Shown: positions 44,885-55,069, numbered from the stretch's first letter. The stretch: DNA of 64,000 nt from Akkermansiaceae bacterium (GCA_024233115.1 JACKQB010000002.1:496001-560000); one strand, 5' to 3'. Numbers and translations are program-made. Notes: a model not told the origin generated them from the sequence alone.

Positions 44885-45724
44885 TTACTTCTTCTTGCGA
44901 CCGGAAACGATGAACTTGTTGCTCGGCTTGTATTTCTTACGGGTTTTCTGACCCTTGGTGTGGCCCCATGGGGAAGTGAGGTGCTGACGACCACCACCTG
45001 ACTTGGACTTACCCTCACCACCGCCGTTGGGGTGGTCAACCGGGTTCATACACATTCCGCGCACTGTCGGGCGGATGCCCTTCCAGCGGCTGCGGCCTGC
45101 TTTTCCGGAGACCTCGTTCATGTGGTCGCGGTTGCCGACCTGGCCGATGGTGCAGTAACAGTCCTGGTTAAACTTGCGGATTTCACCGGAAGGCATCTTG
45201 ACCAGGGCGAAGCCACCGTCCTCACGGTTGGAGAGAATGGCTTGCTGACCTGCGGAACGGGCGATCTTACCGCCTGTGCCTGGAGTCATCTCGATATTGT
45301 GGATGGCCGTTCCAAGGGGAACGTTCTTGAGTTTCATGGCGTTACCGACTTTGGGAGCGGCGGTTTCGCTTGAAATCACGGTATCTCCGACAGCCAGGCC
45401 AACTGGGGCGAGGATGTAGCTTTTTACACCGTCCTGATAATTGAGCAGTGCAATGCGGCAGGTGCGGTTAGGATCGTATTCGATACTTTCGACAGTGGCC
45501 GGCACGTCCACCTTGGTGCGTTTGAAGTCGACAAGACGATACTTGCGCTTGTGGCCACCACCTTTATGGCGGCAGGTGATCCGGCCCTGGTTGTTACGTC
45601 CACCGCTCTTTTTAAGTGGGCGGGTGAGGCTTTTTTCAGGGGATGTCTTGGTAATCTCCTCGTAGCTTGGCCACTCTTTGTAGCGGTTGGAAGGAGTTAC
45701 AGGTTTGAATTTTTTAAGAGGCAT
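44885..45724 (-). CDS. rplB: 50S ribosomal protein uL2
   Basis: 279 residues with the [21 protein letters not shown]-terminal motif and the C-terminal [20 protein letters not shown] signature, including the peptidyl-transferase-centre histidine. Confidence 0.95.
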   Translation of the reverse strand: MPLKKFKPVTPSNRYKEWPSYEEITKTSPEKSLTRPLKKSGGRNNQGRITCRHKGGGHKRKYRLVDFKRTKVDVPATVESIEYDPNRTCRIALLNYQDGVKSYILAPVGLAVGDTVISSETAAPKVGNAMKLKNVPLGTAIHNIEMTPGTGGKIARSAGQQAILSNREDGGFALVKMPSGEIRKFNQDCYCTIGQVGNRDHMNEVSGKAGRSRWKGIRPTVRGMCMNPVDHPNGGGEGKSKSGGGRQHLTSPWGHTKGQKTRKKYKPSNKFIVSGRKKK

Positions 45725-45783
45725 GATTCGCTATTGGGTTCGATGTTATCGTTTTTCAGCGGGAATGGTTACGCTATCCGGGA

Positions 45784-46068
45784 TTAGACGAGATCGAGGT
45801 TCTCGCCGTCCTTGAGACGGACAATGGCTTTTTTCCAGTGTGCGGTGCGGCCAGCGTCAGCGCGGCGGTTGCGCTTCTTCTTGCCCTGGCAGTTCAAGGT
45901 GCGCACGGTGGCAACTTTCTTGCCGAAGAGTTGTTCGATGGCACGCTTGACGTCGAGTTTGTTCGCATTGCGATCAACCTTGAACACGTATTCGTTGTTC
46001 TCCTCCTGAAGGAGGGTGGCTTTCTCACTGATGAGAACGGTGTCGATGACTTGGTAGATGTCTTTCAT
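45784..46068 (-). CDS. rplW: 50S ribosomal protein uL23
   Basis: 94 residues with LISEKATLLQEENNEYVFKV, then DVKRAIEQLFGKKVATVRTL. Docking site for trigger factor and SRP at the tunnel exit. Confidence 0.94.
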   Translation of the reverse strand: MKDIYQVIDTVLISEKATLLQEENNEYVFKVDRNANKLDVKRAIEQLFGKKVATVRTLNCQGKKKRNRRADAGRTAHWKKAIVRLKDGENLDLV

Positions 46069-46089
46069 GGTGATGAAATAGTTAGTGGT

Positions 46090-46695
46090 TTAGGCAGTAC
46101 GGCGTGCGAGGGTTTCGTAGGCGTCCTCCACGAGGATGACGGTGTCGGCGCGGAGAAGCTGCTCGATGTTCATTTCTGAAGCGGTGATGAGCAGAACGTT
46201 CTGAACGTTACGACCGGCCAGGTAGGTTTTATCGTCGAAGCTTTCAGCGACAACGAGGACGTTACGGGCCTCGGTGAGAGCCTTGACAGCGGCAACGAAT
46301 GACTTGGTCTTGCCGTCTTCGACGGAGAAGCTTGGGACAGAGATGACGCACTCGGCACTGATCATGTCACCAAGGACTTTGCGAAGCGCAAGCTTGCGTG
46401 TTCCCTTGTTGACAGTTTTAGCGTATGAGCGGGGACGGGGACCGAAAACGATTCCACCACCACGCCACACGGGGTTTTTGGTAGTGCCTGCACGGGCGCG
46501 GCCTGTGCCTTTTTGTTTCCAGAGCTTTTTGTTCGAGCCCTTGACTTCACCACGGGTCTTTGTGCAAGCGGTTCCGCTACGGCGGTTGGCACGGTAAGCC
46601 GTGATGAGATCGTGAACAGCCTGGTCACCTTTGTGACCTTCGATCACCTGGATGTTAGCTGCTTTCGCGTCTGCGATTGAGAGTGTTTTAGACAT
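46090..46695 (-). CDS. rplD: 50S ribosomal protein uL4
   Basis: 201 residues with the exit-tunnel loop RRSGTACTKTRGEVKGSNKK and KGTGRARAGTTKNPVWRGGG. E. coli uL4 represses its own S10 operon, and such regulation here is possible but no leader structure was found. Confidence 0.95.
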   Translation of the reverse strand: MSKTLSIADAKAANIQVIEGHKGDQAVHDLITAYRANRRSGTACTKTRGEVKGSNKKLWKQKGTGRARAGTTKNPVWRGGGIVFGPRPRSYAKTVNKGTRKLALRKVLGDMISAECVISVPSFSVEDGKTKSFVAAVKALTEARNVLVVAESFDDKTYLAGRNVQNVLLITASEMNIEQLLRADTVILVEDAYETLARRTA

Positions 46696-46766
46696 GATAT
46701 TGAGTTATCAGTTATTGGTTATCAGTTAATGGGGAAAGCTTGAGGCGACGGGTGTCACCAGTCAGA

Positions 46767-47414
46767 TTACTTGGCTGTCTTTTTAACTGCGGGGCGGATG
46801 ACGACGTAGGCACCTTTGTGACCGGGAACGGCTCCGGAGACGAGGATCACATTGTCTTCAGGGCGAACCTGAACGATTTTGAGGTTTTGAATCGTGCGGT
46901 TGTAAACACCGTGACGACCTGGCATCTTCTTGTTTTTCCAGATACGGCCGGGCCATGTGCCTGCACCGACACCACCGGGACGACGGTGCATCATGTGGCC
47001 GTGGGAGTCAGGCTGTCCGGAGAAATTGTAACGCTTAACAACGCCCTGGAAACCTTTACCCTTGGTGGTTCCGATTGCATCCACCCACTGGCCGGCTTCG
47101 AAAAGCTCAGCACCCGGGTGGGCTGCTTTTGTGTCAGGGAGATCGGCGTCGCTCTCGAAACGGAATTCTTTAACGAGCTTCTTCGGTGATGCGCCAAACT
47201 TGTTGAAGTGACCGCGCTTAGGGAGGTTGAGGCGGAATTCCTTCTGGTCGTCATAGCCAACCTGGACGGCGGAGTAGCCGTCCGTCTCGGTGGTTTTGAC
47301 CTGGAGAAACTCGTTACCAGCAACGTCGATGACGGTGACGGGGATGGAGGTGCCGGCCTCTACGTCGAAGACGCGAGTCATGCCGACTTTCTTTCCTAGT
47401 AGTCCTAGTGCCAT
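46767..47414 (-). CDS. rplC: 50S ribosomal protein uL3
   Basis: 215 residues with GLLGKKVGMTRVFDVEAGTS start and the GVVKRYNFSGQPDSHGHMMH and RRPGGVGAGTWPGRIWKNKK segments that reach the peptidyl-transferase centre. Confidence 0.95.
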   Translation of the reverse strand: MALGLLGKKVGMTRVFDVEAGTSIPVTVIDVAGNEFLQVKTTETDGYSAVQVGYDDQKEFRLNLPKRGHFNKFGASPKKLVKEFRFESDADLPDTKAAHPGAELFEAGQWVDAIGTTKGKGFQGVVKRYNFSGQPDSHGHMMHRRPGGVGAGTWPGRIWKNKKMPGRHGVYNRTIQNLKIVQVRPEDNVILVSGAVPGHKGAYVVIRPAVKKTAK

Positions 47415-47469
47415 GGTATTTTGGGATTAGTGATTAGTAAATTTGTGATTGGTGGGTATCTGGGTCGGC

Positions 47470-47778
47470 TCAGATGCGGATGGCGATGTCGACACCGGCA
47501 GGAAGGTTGAGCTTTTTGAGCTCGTCCACGGTGCGTGCTGTTGGATCGACGATATCCAGCATACGCTTGTGCGTACGGATCTCGAACTGCTCAGCAGACT
47601 TTTTGTTCTGGTTGACGGAACGGTTCACGCTGAACTTCTCAATGCGGGTAGGCAATGGAATGGGGCCAGCGACTTTGGCTCCTGTGCGTTTAGCGGTCTC
47701 GACGATCTCCATAGCGGACTTGTCGATGGCGCGGTGATCATAGGCGCGGAGGCGGATTCTGATTTTCTGCTGTTGCAT
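47470..47778 (-). CDS. rpsJ: 30S ribosomal protein uS10
   Basis: 102 residues with [20 protein letters not shown] and [19 protein letters not shown]. It also forms the NusB-linked transcription antitermination contact. It directly follows fusA; no tuf gene separates them as in many bacteria. Confidence 0.95.
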   Translation of the reverse strand: MQQQKIRIRLRAYDHRAIDKSAMEIVETAKRTGAKVAGPIPLPTRIEKFSVNRSVNQNKKSAEQFEIRTHKRMLDIVDPTARTVDELKKLNLPAGVDIAIRI

Positions 47779-47834
47779 ATCGGATTAGTGTTAGAGTTGT
47801 TTAGAGGATGGTTGGTTTGGGTTCGCCAGCCGTA

Positions 47835-49988
47835 TTAGCTAGCGTATGCGTAGTCATTGGTGAGGGCGTCCACAACGGCTTGTGGGACTTGCTCAAAGCT
47901 GGATGGTTTCATGGTGTAGTCGGCACGACCACTGGAAAGGGTTCTGACGGCTGTGGAGTAGCCGAACATCTGCGCAAGGGGCACCACGGCCCTGAGCACC
48001 GCGTGGGTGGGTTTGTTCTCGATTTCCTGGATCTGGCCACGGCGGCGGTTCAAGTCGCCCATGATGTCGCCTTGGCATTCTTCAGGAGTGGTGACTTCGA
48101 CCTCCATGACGGGTTCGAGAAGAATGGGACCGGCTTTCTGGAAGGCATCCCTCATACCCAGGATGGCTGCCATTTTGAATGCATTCTCGTTAGAATCGAC
48201 ATCGTGGTATGAGCCATCGGTGATATTGACGTGGACATCGACCACGGGGTATCCCGCGATGACGCCGTTGGTCATGGATGTGCGCACCCCGGCCAGCACA
48301 GCGTTGATAAATTCTTTGGGAATGGCACCCCCGACGACCAGGTTGTCGATGGTGAGGCCCTTGCCTTTTTCGCCGGGAGCGACATCGAGGATGACGTGTC
48401 CGTATTGGCCGCGGCCGCCGGACTGCTTGACGAGTTTACCCTCGCCGCTAGCGGCTTTTGTGATGGTTTCGCGGTAGGCAATCTGGGGTTTGCCCACACC
48501 GCACTCGACCTTGAACTCGCGCTTCATGCGGTCGACGATGACTTCGAGGTGAAGTTCTCCCATGCCGGAAATAATGGTCTGGCCGGTTTCCTCGTCGGTT
48601 TTCACAACAAAAGTGGGGTCTTCTTCGGAGAGGCGGGCAAGGGCAACGGCCATCTTATCCTGATCCACCACAGTCCTGGGCTCCACAGCCATGGAGATGA
48701 CGGGTTCGGGGAAAATTGGCGGCTCGAGCATGATGTCGAACTTTTCCTGGCAAAGTGTATCACCGGTCTGGACATTCTTGAGGCCGACGATGGCGGCGAT
48801 GTCGCCGGAGTAGCAGGTCTCGATGTCCTCGTGTTTGTCGGCGTGCATCTTGATCAGGCGACCGATGCGCTCTTTTTTACGGGTGCGTGGGTTGTAGACC
48901 ATATCCCCCTTGGAGATGGTGCCTGAGTAGACGCGGAAAAAGATCAGCTTGCCGACATATTTGTCTGCCCACAATTTGAAGGCCAGTGAGCAGAAGGCGG
49001 CGTTGTCGTTGGTCTCAGCGTGGACCACCGCCTCGTGGTCATCAGCCTGCTGGCCTTGGGCAGCGGGAATATCGAGAGGGCTTGGCAGGTAATCGGCTAC
49101 GGAATCCACCAGGAACTGGACACCTTTGTTCTTGAAAGCAGAACCTCCGGCGACCGGCACAACCTTGTTGGAAATGGTGGCCCGGCGGAGAGCGTTTTTG
49201 ATATCTTGTGTGGTGATTTCCTCTTCCATGAGGAATTTCTCCCCCAGCAAATCGTCGCAATCACAGAGAATCGACACCAGTTCCTCACGAGCTGATTCAG
49301 CTGTCGCGAGGAGATCGCCTTCAAGGTCTTTAATATCAAAGGTGGACCCCATGGCATCGTCATCCTTATAAATGACGGCTTTCATGTTCACCACGTCGAT
49401 CTGACCGGTCAGGTTTTCCTCGGCACCGATCGGGATGAGTATGCGGACTGCCTGGACACCGAACTTTTTCTTAACTTCACGAAAGACGTTATCAAAGTTG
49501 GCGCCGGTGCGATCCATCTTGTTGACAAACACGATACGTGGAACACGGTATTTATCGGCTTGACGCCAAACGGTTTCGGTTTGCGGTTGTACTCCGGCGA
49601 CACCGCAAAAGACAACGATGGCTCCGTCGAGAACGCGCAGGGAGCGCTCGACTTCGGCGGTGAAGTCCACGTGGCCGGGAGTGTCGATGATGTTGATACG
49701 CTGTTTCTGGCCTTCGAAGAGTTTGAATACCCCCTCGTTAGGATGCTGGACCCACTCGCAGGTAACGGCAGCAGAGGTGATGGTGATACCACGCTCGCGC
49801 TCTTGCTCCATGTGGTCGGTGACCGTGGCTCCGTCATGCACCTCCCCGATCCGGTGGATCATGCCGGTGTAAAACAGAATCCGCTCGGTGAGCGTGGTCT
49901 TGCCGGCGTCAATGTGCGCAGCAATCCCAATATTCCGCGTACGCTCCAGAGGATATGGGCGTTTGGGATGATTGGGATTCGTGCTCAT
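47835..49988 (-). CDS. fusA: Elongation factor G
   Basis: Translocation GTPase, 717 residues. G-motifs: AHIDAGKTTLTERIL (G1), the RGITI switch (G2), [11 protein letters not shown] (G3) and NKMDR (G4). Domain IV shows the YGHVILDVAP strand. Its operon position between rpsG and rpsJ marks it as the canonical EF-G, in contrast to the diverging paralogue at 51737. Leader without a Shine-Dalgarno sequence. Confidence 0.95.
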   Translation of the reverse strand: MSTNPNHPKRPYPLERTRNIGIAAHIDAGKTTLTERILFYTGMIHRIGEVHDGATVTDHMEQERERGITITSAAVTCEWVQHPNEGVFKLFEGQKQRINIIDTPGHVDFTAEVERSLRVLDGAIVVFCGVAGVQPQTETVWRQADKYRVPRIVFVNKMDRTGANFDNVFREVKKKFGVQAVRILIPIGAEENLTGQIDVVNMKAVIYKDDDAMGSTFDIKDLEGDLLATAESAREELVSILCDCDDLLGEKFLMEEEITTQDIKNALRRATISNKVVPVAGGSAFKNKGVQFLVDSVADYLPSPLDIPAAQGQQADDHEAVVHAETNDNAAFCSLAFKLWADKYVGKLIFFRVYSGTISKGDMVYNPRTRKKERIGRLIKMHADKHEDIETCYSGDIAAIVGLKNVQTGDTLCQEKFDIMLEPPIFPEPVISMAVEPRTVVDQDKMAVALARLSEEDPTFVVKTDEETGQTIISGMGELHLEVIVDRMKREFKVECGVGKPQIAYRETITKAASGEGKLVKQSGGRGQYGHVILDVAPGEKGKGLTIDNLVVGGAIPKEFINAVLAGVRTSMTNGVIAGYPVVDVHVNITDGSYHDVDSNENAFKMAAILGMRDAFQKAGPILLEPVMEVEVTTPEECQGDIMGDLNRRRGQIQEIENKPTHAVLRAVVPLAQMFGYSTAVRTLSSGRADYTMKPSSFEQVPQAVVDALTNDYAYAS

Positions 49989-50042
49989 GACGGAAGGAAT
50001 TGGGGCGATCTAGAAAAAAGAAAAACCGCTGGCGGTTTGAAA

Positions 50043-50516
50043 TTACCAGCGGAAGTGTGCGAAGGCGCGGTTGGCTTGGGCCATCTTGTGCATATCGTCG
50101 CGTTTGCGAACGGCATTGCCCTGGTTGTTGGCAGCGTCTTTGATCTCGTTGGAGAGCGCAACGTGCATAGGGGTGCCTTTTTTGCTGCGGGCAAAATTGA
50201 CGAGCCAGCGCATGGCGAGGGATTCCGAGCGACCGGCATCCACTTCGAGAGGGACCTGGTAGGTAGCACCACCGACGCGGCGGCTTTTCACCTCGACGCG
50301 TGGTTTGGCATTCTCAAGGGCGCGGGTCACCACCTCGAGAGGATCGACAGTGTCGGTTCCTTCGTTGGCTTTATCGATGGCGGCGTAGACAATGCGCTCC
50401 GAGAGAGAACGCTTTCCGTCACGCATGACCTTGCTGATGAGCTTTCCGACTACGGGGCTATCGTAGCGGGGGTCCCGGGTTTCGGGGCGGTTATAGACTT
50501 TTTTACGGCGAGCCAT
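50043..50516 (-). CDS. rpsG: 30S ribosomal protein uS7
   Basis: 157 residues with the DPRYDSPVVGKLISKVMRDG and RVGGATYQVPLEVDAGRSES segments. Organises the 3' major domain of 16S rRNA. Lies between rpsL and fusA as in the str operon. Confidence 0.95.
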   Translation of the reverse strand: MARRKKVYNRPETRDPRYDSPVVGKLISKVMRDGKRSLSERIVYAAIDKANEGTDTVDPLEVVTRALENAKPRVEVKSRRVGGATYQVPLEVDAGRSESLAMRWLVNFARSKKGTPMHVALSNEIKDAANNQGNAVRKRDDMHKMAQANRAFAHFRW

Positions 50517-50563
50517 GGTATTTTAAATGATTGGTTAGTTAAAATGAACGAATGAATACTTGA

Positions 50564-50938
50564 TTACTTCTTCGGACGCTTGGTTCCGTACTTGGAACGT
50601 GCCTGGGCACGCTTATCAACGCCGAGGGTATCGAGGGCGCCACGGACGATGTGATAACGAACACCTGGAAGGTCCTTCACCCTACCACCGCGAACGAGCA
50701 CGATGGAGTGTTCCTGAAGGTTGTGTCCCTCACCACCAATATAGGCGATGACCTCCTGGCCATTGGTAAGACGAACCTTGGCCACCTTACGGAGAGCGGA
50801 GTTAGGCTTCTTGGGCGTGCGGGTCATGACCTGAAGACAGACGCCACGGCGTTGCGGGCAGCTGTTTAGGGCACGTGACTTGGACTTGGTCACTGGCGTT
50901 TTGCGTCCTTTGCGGACGAGCTGGTTAATTGTAGGCAT
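50564..50938 (-). CDS. rpsL: 30S ribosomal protein uS12
   Basis: 124 residues, [20 protein letters not shown] start, [11 protein letters not shown], and the streptomycin loops KPNSALRK and [15 protein letters not shown]. The lysine of TPKKPNS and of DLPGVRY are the wild-type forms. It heads the str-S10-spc cluster, after a long leader and candidate promoter. Confidence 0.95.
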   Translation of the reverse strand: MPTINQLVRKGRKTPVTKSKSRALNSCPQRRGVCLQVMTRTPKKPNSALRKVAKVRLTNGQEVIAYIGGEGHNLQEHSIVLVRGGRVKDLPGVRYHIVRGALDTLGVDKRAQARSKYGTKRPKK

Positions 50939-51472
50939 ATTCCTGCGTGGTTTTAGTTGAGATTTCTAATTGTTCTGATTTGAAAATTGGAGAGTCGTGG
51001 CTGATGAACCCCCTTTTGACGGGAGGATTGTAATTTGTCAGCTGGTGGGAAAACTAGAAAACCACCGAGGTGCGCCCAAGAGGCACGAGGTATATTAAGT
51101 GACCTCGAAAACCGCCTCTTATCCGGAGCTACCCGATAGTTTAACTGCTTTCCTGCAGCTTTCTTCTTTGTATTCCAGCCCTTTGTTTTCTCGCAAGGCT
51201 GCGGCGAGGGGCGGCGAATATACAAATCAAACCCCCTCTGGCAAGCCGTATTTGGATTTTTTTTGATTTATTTTCAAAACCACGGGAAATCCTGCCAAAA
51301 ACAGGTAGTCATTCTCACACATAAGCCGATTTTCAAGAGCGGCAGACCATCAGGCTGAGTCAACTCTCTCTAAAATACCCTTGAATACCCACCCATACCA
51401 GAGCCAACACAACGCAACGGCGAAATCCCCCCCGGCATTACGCAACGGCAAACTGCGGATTGCCGATGGAAA
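50939..51472 (-). other. Long leader and upstream region of the str operon
   Basis: 534 bp between rpsL and tRNA-Met without a convincing gene. If the promoter at 51219-51246 is used, the rpsL transcript carries about 270 nt of leader. A 90-codon minus-strand frame (50953-51225) begins upstream of that start site and has a composition unlike the neighbours, so I do not accept it. Confidence 0.6.
51219..51246 (-). promoter_or_regulatory. Candidate promoter of the ribosomal operon
   Basis: On the minus strand TTGCCA (51246-51241), a 16-nt spacer and TATATT (51224-51219) match the sigma70 consensus well (4 of 6 and 5 of 6 approximately). It lies about 280 bp before the rpsL ATG. Confidence 0.5.
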
Positions 51473-51547
51473 TGGTAGCAGGAGGGAGATTTGAACTCCC
51501 GACCTAAGGCTTATGAATCCTCCGCTCTACCCCTGAGCTATCCTGCC
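51473..51547 (-). tRNA. tRNA with CAT anticodon (elongator Met, or Ile after lysidine modification)
   Basis: A 75-nt minus-strand cloverleaf with acceptor GGCAGGA/TCCTGCT (a G-T first pair), D-arm TAGCTCAGGGGTAGAGC, anticodon stem-loop GGATTCATAAGCC with CAT, T-loop AGTTCAAATCT and an encoded CCA. CAT with this body could be elongator Met or an Ile (AUA) tRNA modified by TilS; sequence alone does not separate them. It is not an initiator, which would have an unpaired first base pair and a GGG/CCC anticodon stem. Confidence 0.9.
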
Positions 51548-51736
51548 ATTTCCAATTCTGCCGAAAACTGATATTGCGGCGCGGGGCGGAATTAAATCCC
51601 CCGCCCCGAATTGTCGAATAAAAAATAGCACAAAAATCACATATTTCTCAATCAAAGGTTGCCAAATGCTCACAATCCGCTAGTTACACGCCGCCGCATT
51701 AATAATCCGGCGGCCATCAAACCAGAAAACAAAGCA

Positions 51737-53860
51737 ATGTCAGACCTCTCTCTCTATAGAAACATCGGTATCTTCGCCCACGTGGACGCCGGTAAAACCA
51801 CCACCACAGAACGCATTCTCAAACTCACGGGGAAAATCCACAAACTCGGTGAAGTCCATGAAGGTGAATCCACCACCGACTTCATGGAGCAGGAGGCAGA
51901 GCGAGGCATCACCATCCAGTCCGCTGCGGTCAGTTGTTTCTGGCCAGGCAGTTCGAACCAGTGGGGCAAAACCCCCTACCGCTTCAATGTCATTGACACT
52001 CCCGGCCACGTTGATTTCACCGTGGAAGTGTACCGTTCCCTCAAAGTCCTTGACGGCGGCATCGGCGTTTTCTGTGGCTCCGGCGGTGTCGAGCCCCAGT
52101 CCGAGACAAACTGGCGCTACGCAAACGACTCCAAGGTCGCACGTGTCATCTTCGTCAACAAGCTCGACCGCACAGGAGCCGATTTCTACCGCGTGGTTGG
52201 CCAAATCAAAAACATACTCGCCGCCAAACCCCTGGTGATGGTTCTCCCTATCGGCATCGAGGACAACATGGTCGGGGTGGTCGACCTGCTCACCCGCAAG
52301 GCCTGGGTCTGGGATGAAACCGGCCAGCCAGAAAACTACAGCATCCAGGACATCCCCGCCGACATGGTGGACAAGGTCGAGGAATACCGCGCCCAGCTCA
52401 TCGAGACCGCGGTGGAACAGGATGACGAAATAATGATGGAATACCTCGAAGGCAACGAGCCAAGCATCGAGGACCTCAAGAAGTGCATCCGCAAGGGCAC
52501 CATCGCCCTGGATTTCTTCCCCACCTACTGCGGCTCCGCCTTCAAAAACAAGGGCGTCCAAGTCCTGCTCGACGCCGTGGTCGACTACCTCCCCTCACCG
52601 ACCGAAGTCCCGCCTCAGCCCGAGGTCGACCCGGAAGGCAACGACACGGGTAAATTCGCCATCGTCGACCCCAACGGCCCGCTCCGTGCCCTTGCATTCA
52701 AGATCATGGACGACCAGTATGGCGCGCTTACATTCACCCGTGTTTACTCCGGCAAACTCGAAAAAGGCGCCACCATCCTCAACTCCTTCACCGGCAAGAC
52801 CGAGCGTATCGGCCGTATCGTTGAAATGAGTGCCGATGACCGTATCGAACTTGATGGTGCCCAGGCTGGCGACATTGTAGCCCTCGTAGGCCTCAAAAAC
52901 GTGCAGACCGGTCACACTCTCTGCGACAAGGACAATCCCGCGACCCTCGAGCCCATGGTGTTCCCGGACCCTGTGATCTCCATCGCCGTTGCACCGGTTG
53001 ACAAAGCCAACGCTGAAAAACTCGGCACCGCCATCGGCAAGATGGTCAAGGAGGACCCGACATTCGTTGTGGAAACCGACCAGGACTCCGGCGAGACCAT
53101 CCTCAAGGGCATGGGCGAGCTTCACCTCGATATCAAGGTGGACATCCTGAAACGCACCCACAAGGTCGAGGTCATCGTCGGGAAACCGCAGGTTGCCTAC
53201 CGTGAAACCATCACCAAGCGCGTTGAAGACTCCTACACCCACAAGAAACAGTCCGGTGGCTCCGGTCAGTATGGTAAGATCGACTACATCATTGAGCCGC
53301 TCGATCCGGAAGCAGGCGTCGATTTTGAATTCGAATCCAAAGTGGTTGGTGGTAACGTTCCCAAGGAATACTGGCCTGCCATTGAAAAAGGCTTCAAGAC
53401 GTCCAAGGACGTTGGTGTTCTCGCCGGCTTCCCCTGCCTGAACTTCAAGGTGACCCTGGTCGACGGTGCCCAGCACGCAGTGGACTCCTCCGCAATCGCG
53501 TTCGAGATCGCCGCCAAGGCCGCTTATCGCCAGACCATTCCCAAGGCCGGCCCCCAGATCCTTGAGCCGATCATGAAACTCGACGTCTTCACTCCCGAGG
53601 ACAACGTCGGTGACGTCATCGGTGACCTGAACCGCCGTCGCGGTATGATCAAGGAGCAGGAGGTCACGCCCACCGGTATCCGCGTGAAGGCGGACGCCCC
53701 GCTGAGCGACATGTTCGGCTACATCGGCGACCTGCGCACCATGACCTCCGGTCGTGGCCAGTTCTCCATGGAGTTCTCCCACTACGCGCCTTGTCCGAAG
53801 AACGTGTCCGACGAGGTCATCGCCGAGGTCAAGAAACGCGAGGAGGAAAAGAGGAAGTAA
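51737..53860 (+). CDS. Second elongation factor G (paralogue)
   Basis: A 707-residue translational GTPase. [15 protein letters not shown], the RGITIQ switch, [11 protein letters not shown] and NKLDR are all intact, and domain IV has [13 protein letters not shown]. It diverges from the operonic FusA in domains II-V. In several phyla EF-G pairs split roles between translocation and ribosome recycling or stress, and which applies here is not clear. The ATG at 51737 is used because the GTPase start is there. It is encoded head to head with the ribosomal cluster and is followed by its own terminator. Confidence 0.92.
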   Translation: MSDLSLYRNIGIFAHVDAGKTTTTERILKLTGKIHKLGEVHEGESTTDFMEQEAERGITIQSAAVSCFWPGSSNQWGKTPYRFNVIDTPGHVDFTVEVYRSLKVLDGGIGVFCGSGGVEPQSETNWRYANDSKVARVIFVNKLDRTGADFYRVVGQIKNILAAKPLVMVLPIGIEDNMVGVVDLLTRKAWVWDETGQPENYSIQDIPADMVDKVEEYRAQLIETAVEQDDEIMMEYLEGNEPSIEDLKKCIRKGTIALDFFPTYCGSAFKNKGVQVLLDAVVDYLPSPTEVPPQPEVDPEGNDTGKFAIVDPNGPLRALAFKIMDDQYGALTFTRVYSGKLEKGATILNSFTGKTERIGRIVEMSADDRIELDGAQAGDIVALVGLKNVQTGHTLCDKDNPATLEPMVFPDPVISIAVAPVDKANAEKLGTAIGKMVKEDPTFVVETDQDSGETILKGMGELHLDIKVDILKRTHKVEVIVGKPQVAYRETITKRVEDSYTHKKQSGGSGQYGKIDYIIEPLDPEAGVDFEFESKVVGGNVPKEYWPAIEKGFKTSKDVGVLAGFPCLNFKVTLVDGAQHAVDSSAIAFEIAAKAAYRQTIPKAGPQILEPIMKLDVFTPEDNVGDVIGDLNRRRGMIKEQEVTPTGIRVKADAPLSDMFGYIGDLRTMTSGRGQFSMEFSHYAPCPKNVSDEVIAEVKKREEEKRK

Positions 53861-53886
53861 GCTTCCCCGAATCCAACCCATTTACC

Positions 53887-53918
53887 AAGCACCGGCTCGA
53901 ACGAGCCGGTGCTTTTTT
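53887..53918 (+). terminator. Rho-independent terminator after the second EF-G
   Basis: Stem AAGCACCGGCTCG/CGAGCCGGTGCTT with a 2-nt loop, then TTTT. One of the strongest terminators in the window. Confidence 0.9.
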
Positions 53919-53925
53919 GTGAATG

Positions 53926-53995
53926 GTAGGACAGCTTTTTAAGCTGTCGGCAAACTAAGCACACATCCTGCCGACAGCTTAAAAAGCTGTCCTAC
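53926..53995. repeat. 27-bp perfect inverted repeat
   Basis: Left arm 53926-53952 and right arm 53969-53995 are exact reverse complements of 27 bp around a 16-bp loop. Each arm contains the inner palindrome-like GACAGCTTTTTAAGCTGTC. The right arm supplies the TAG stop of the convergent N-acetylglutamate synthase-like gene. It may be a member of a repeat family common in such genomes; only this copy is in the window. Confidence 0.9.
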
Positions 53996-55017
53996 TTGAG
54001 GAGCTTCCCAAACACCCGTGAGTCGCGGCCACTGGCGAGTAGTTGCTGGTGACGGCTTGGCGGGATCTGATCGGCGGATTGTTCGCTGTAGCCCAGCTGC
54101 TGGAAAAAGCCGGCGGCCCGGTTGGTGAGGGCGAATACCCGGGGGATGTTTTCCCGGCTGGCTTGTTGCTCTGCGTAATGCACCAACTCGCGGGCATAGC
54201 CGAGCCCTTCGTGTGCCTGTTTGACATAGAGGCAGGCGACCTCCGCCGTATTCTCACCGGGATAGCGGTAGAGGGCTACCGAGCCAACCACGTTGCCATC
54301 GATGTCCATCACCGAGTAGTCGTTGATTCTTTTTGCCACAGCGGCAAAATCCCGGGGTACGAGATGGGCGTTCCTGACGGACCGGCCGATCATTCCCAAC
54401 AGTTCGACGATATCCTCCTCGCGCAGCGGGCGGATGGTGCGATAGCTATCGGCGTACACCATGGTGCCCACACCTTCGTTGGAAAACAGCTCGCTGAGCA
54501 GGACCCCGGGGACACTGCCATCGAGTACATGCACACGCGGTATTCCCGACAGGCAGGCCGCTGCGGCTGAGCGCAGCACCTGGGGCTGGGCGTCCGAGAC
54601 ATCAGCGGCGCGAATCGCCCCCGTGGGTAGCGAGTCCCCCGCCCCGCGGAGCAGGATGAGCTTTTTAGCACCGATGGAATGGGCAAACCCGGCCACCGTG
54701 TCAGACAAGGGATTTTCCCCGGTAAGATCGGCTATGGCAACCTGGCCCCGCTTGATGGTTGCCGTAATCGGTCCGGGTGAACAGAGGTCGGAAACCTCTT
54801 CCACACTCAGCTCCACCTCGGCGGCCCGGTCCAACAGGTCGTCCGTACTATGGACCGTACTGCCGATCACGAGTTGCACACCGATGTTCTGAAGGGTGAC
54901 GAGATCGAGCATCGTTTCCGCGAGCGCGGGCACGGGAGCATCCACCACCATGACAAATACCTTGCCACGGAATTGTGGCACATATTGCAAAAGACCTCTG
55001 ACATCTCCCCAGGACAT
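53992..55017 (-). CDS. argA: N-acetylglutamate synthase-like protein (amino acid kinase fold plus GNAT)
   Basis: A 341-residue protein. Residues 1-190 resemble a reduced amino acid kinase domain (KVFVMVVDAPVPALAETMLD; SIGAKKLILLRGAGDSLPTG). Residues 200-341 form a GNAT domain with the acetyl-CoA-binding GYPGENT-like loop (YRYPGENTAEVACLYVK; EGLGYARELVHYAEQQA). This is the layout of ArgA, which makes N-acetylglutamate, the first step of arginine synthesis. No other arg gene is nearby, so the role rests on homology. The last codons and stop overlap the inverted repeat. Confidence 0.8.
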   Translation of the reverse strand: MSWGDVRGLLQYVPQFRGKVFVMVVDAPVPALAETMLDLVTLQNIGVQLVIGSTVHSTDDLLDRAAEVELSVEEVSDLCSPGPITATIKRGQVAIADLTGENPLSDTVAGFAHSIGAKKLILLRGAGDSLPTGAIRAADVSDAQPQVLRSAAAACLSGIPRVHVLDGSVPGVLLSELFSNEGVGTMVYADSYRTIRPLREEDIVELLGMIGRSVRNAHLVPRDFAAVAKRINDYSVMDIDGNVVGSVALYRYPGENTAEVACLYVKQAHEGLGYARELVHYAEQQASRENIPRVFALTNRAAGFFQQLGYSEQSADQIPPSRHQQLLASGRDSRVFGKLLK

Positions 55018-55069
55018 GATTGAATGGTGAATTTAGAATAGTGGATGGTGGATGGTGGATGGACTCCTG

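Noticed and set aside
50953..51225. 90-residue minus-strand ORF before rpsL
   Set aside because: It begins upstream of the probable transcription start and its sequence is basic and unconserved-looking.
52595..53881. 428-residue ORF antisense to the second EF-G
   Set aside because: Overlaps a certain gene entirely and has no recognisable domain.
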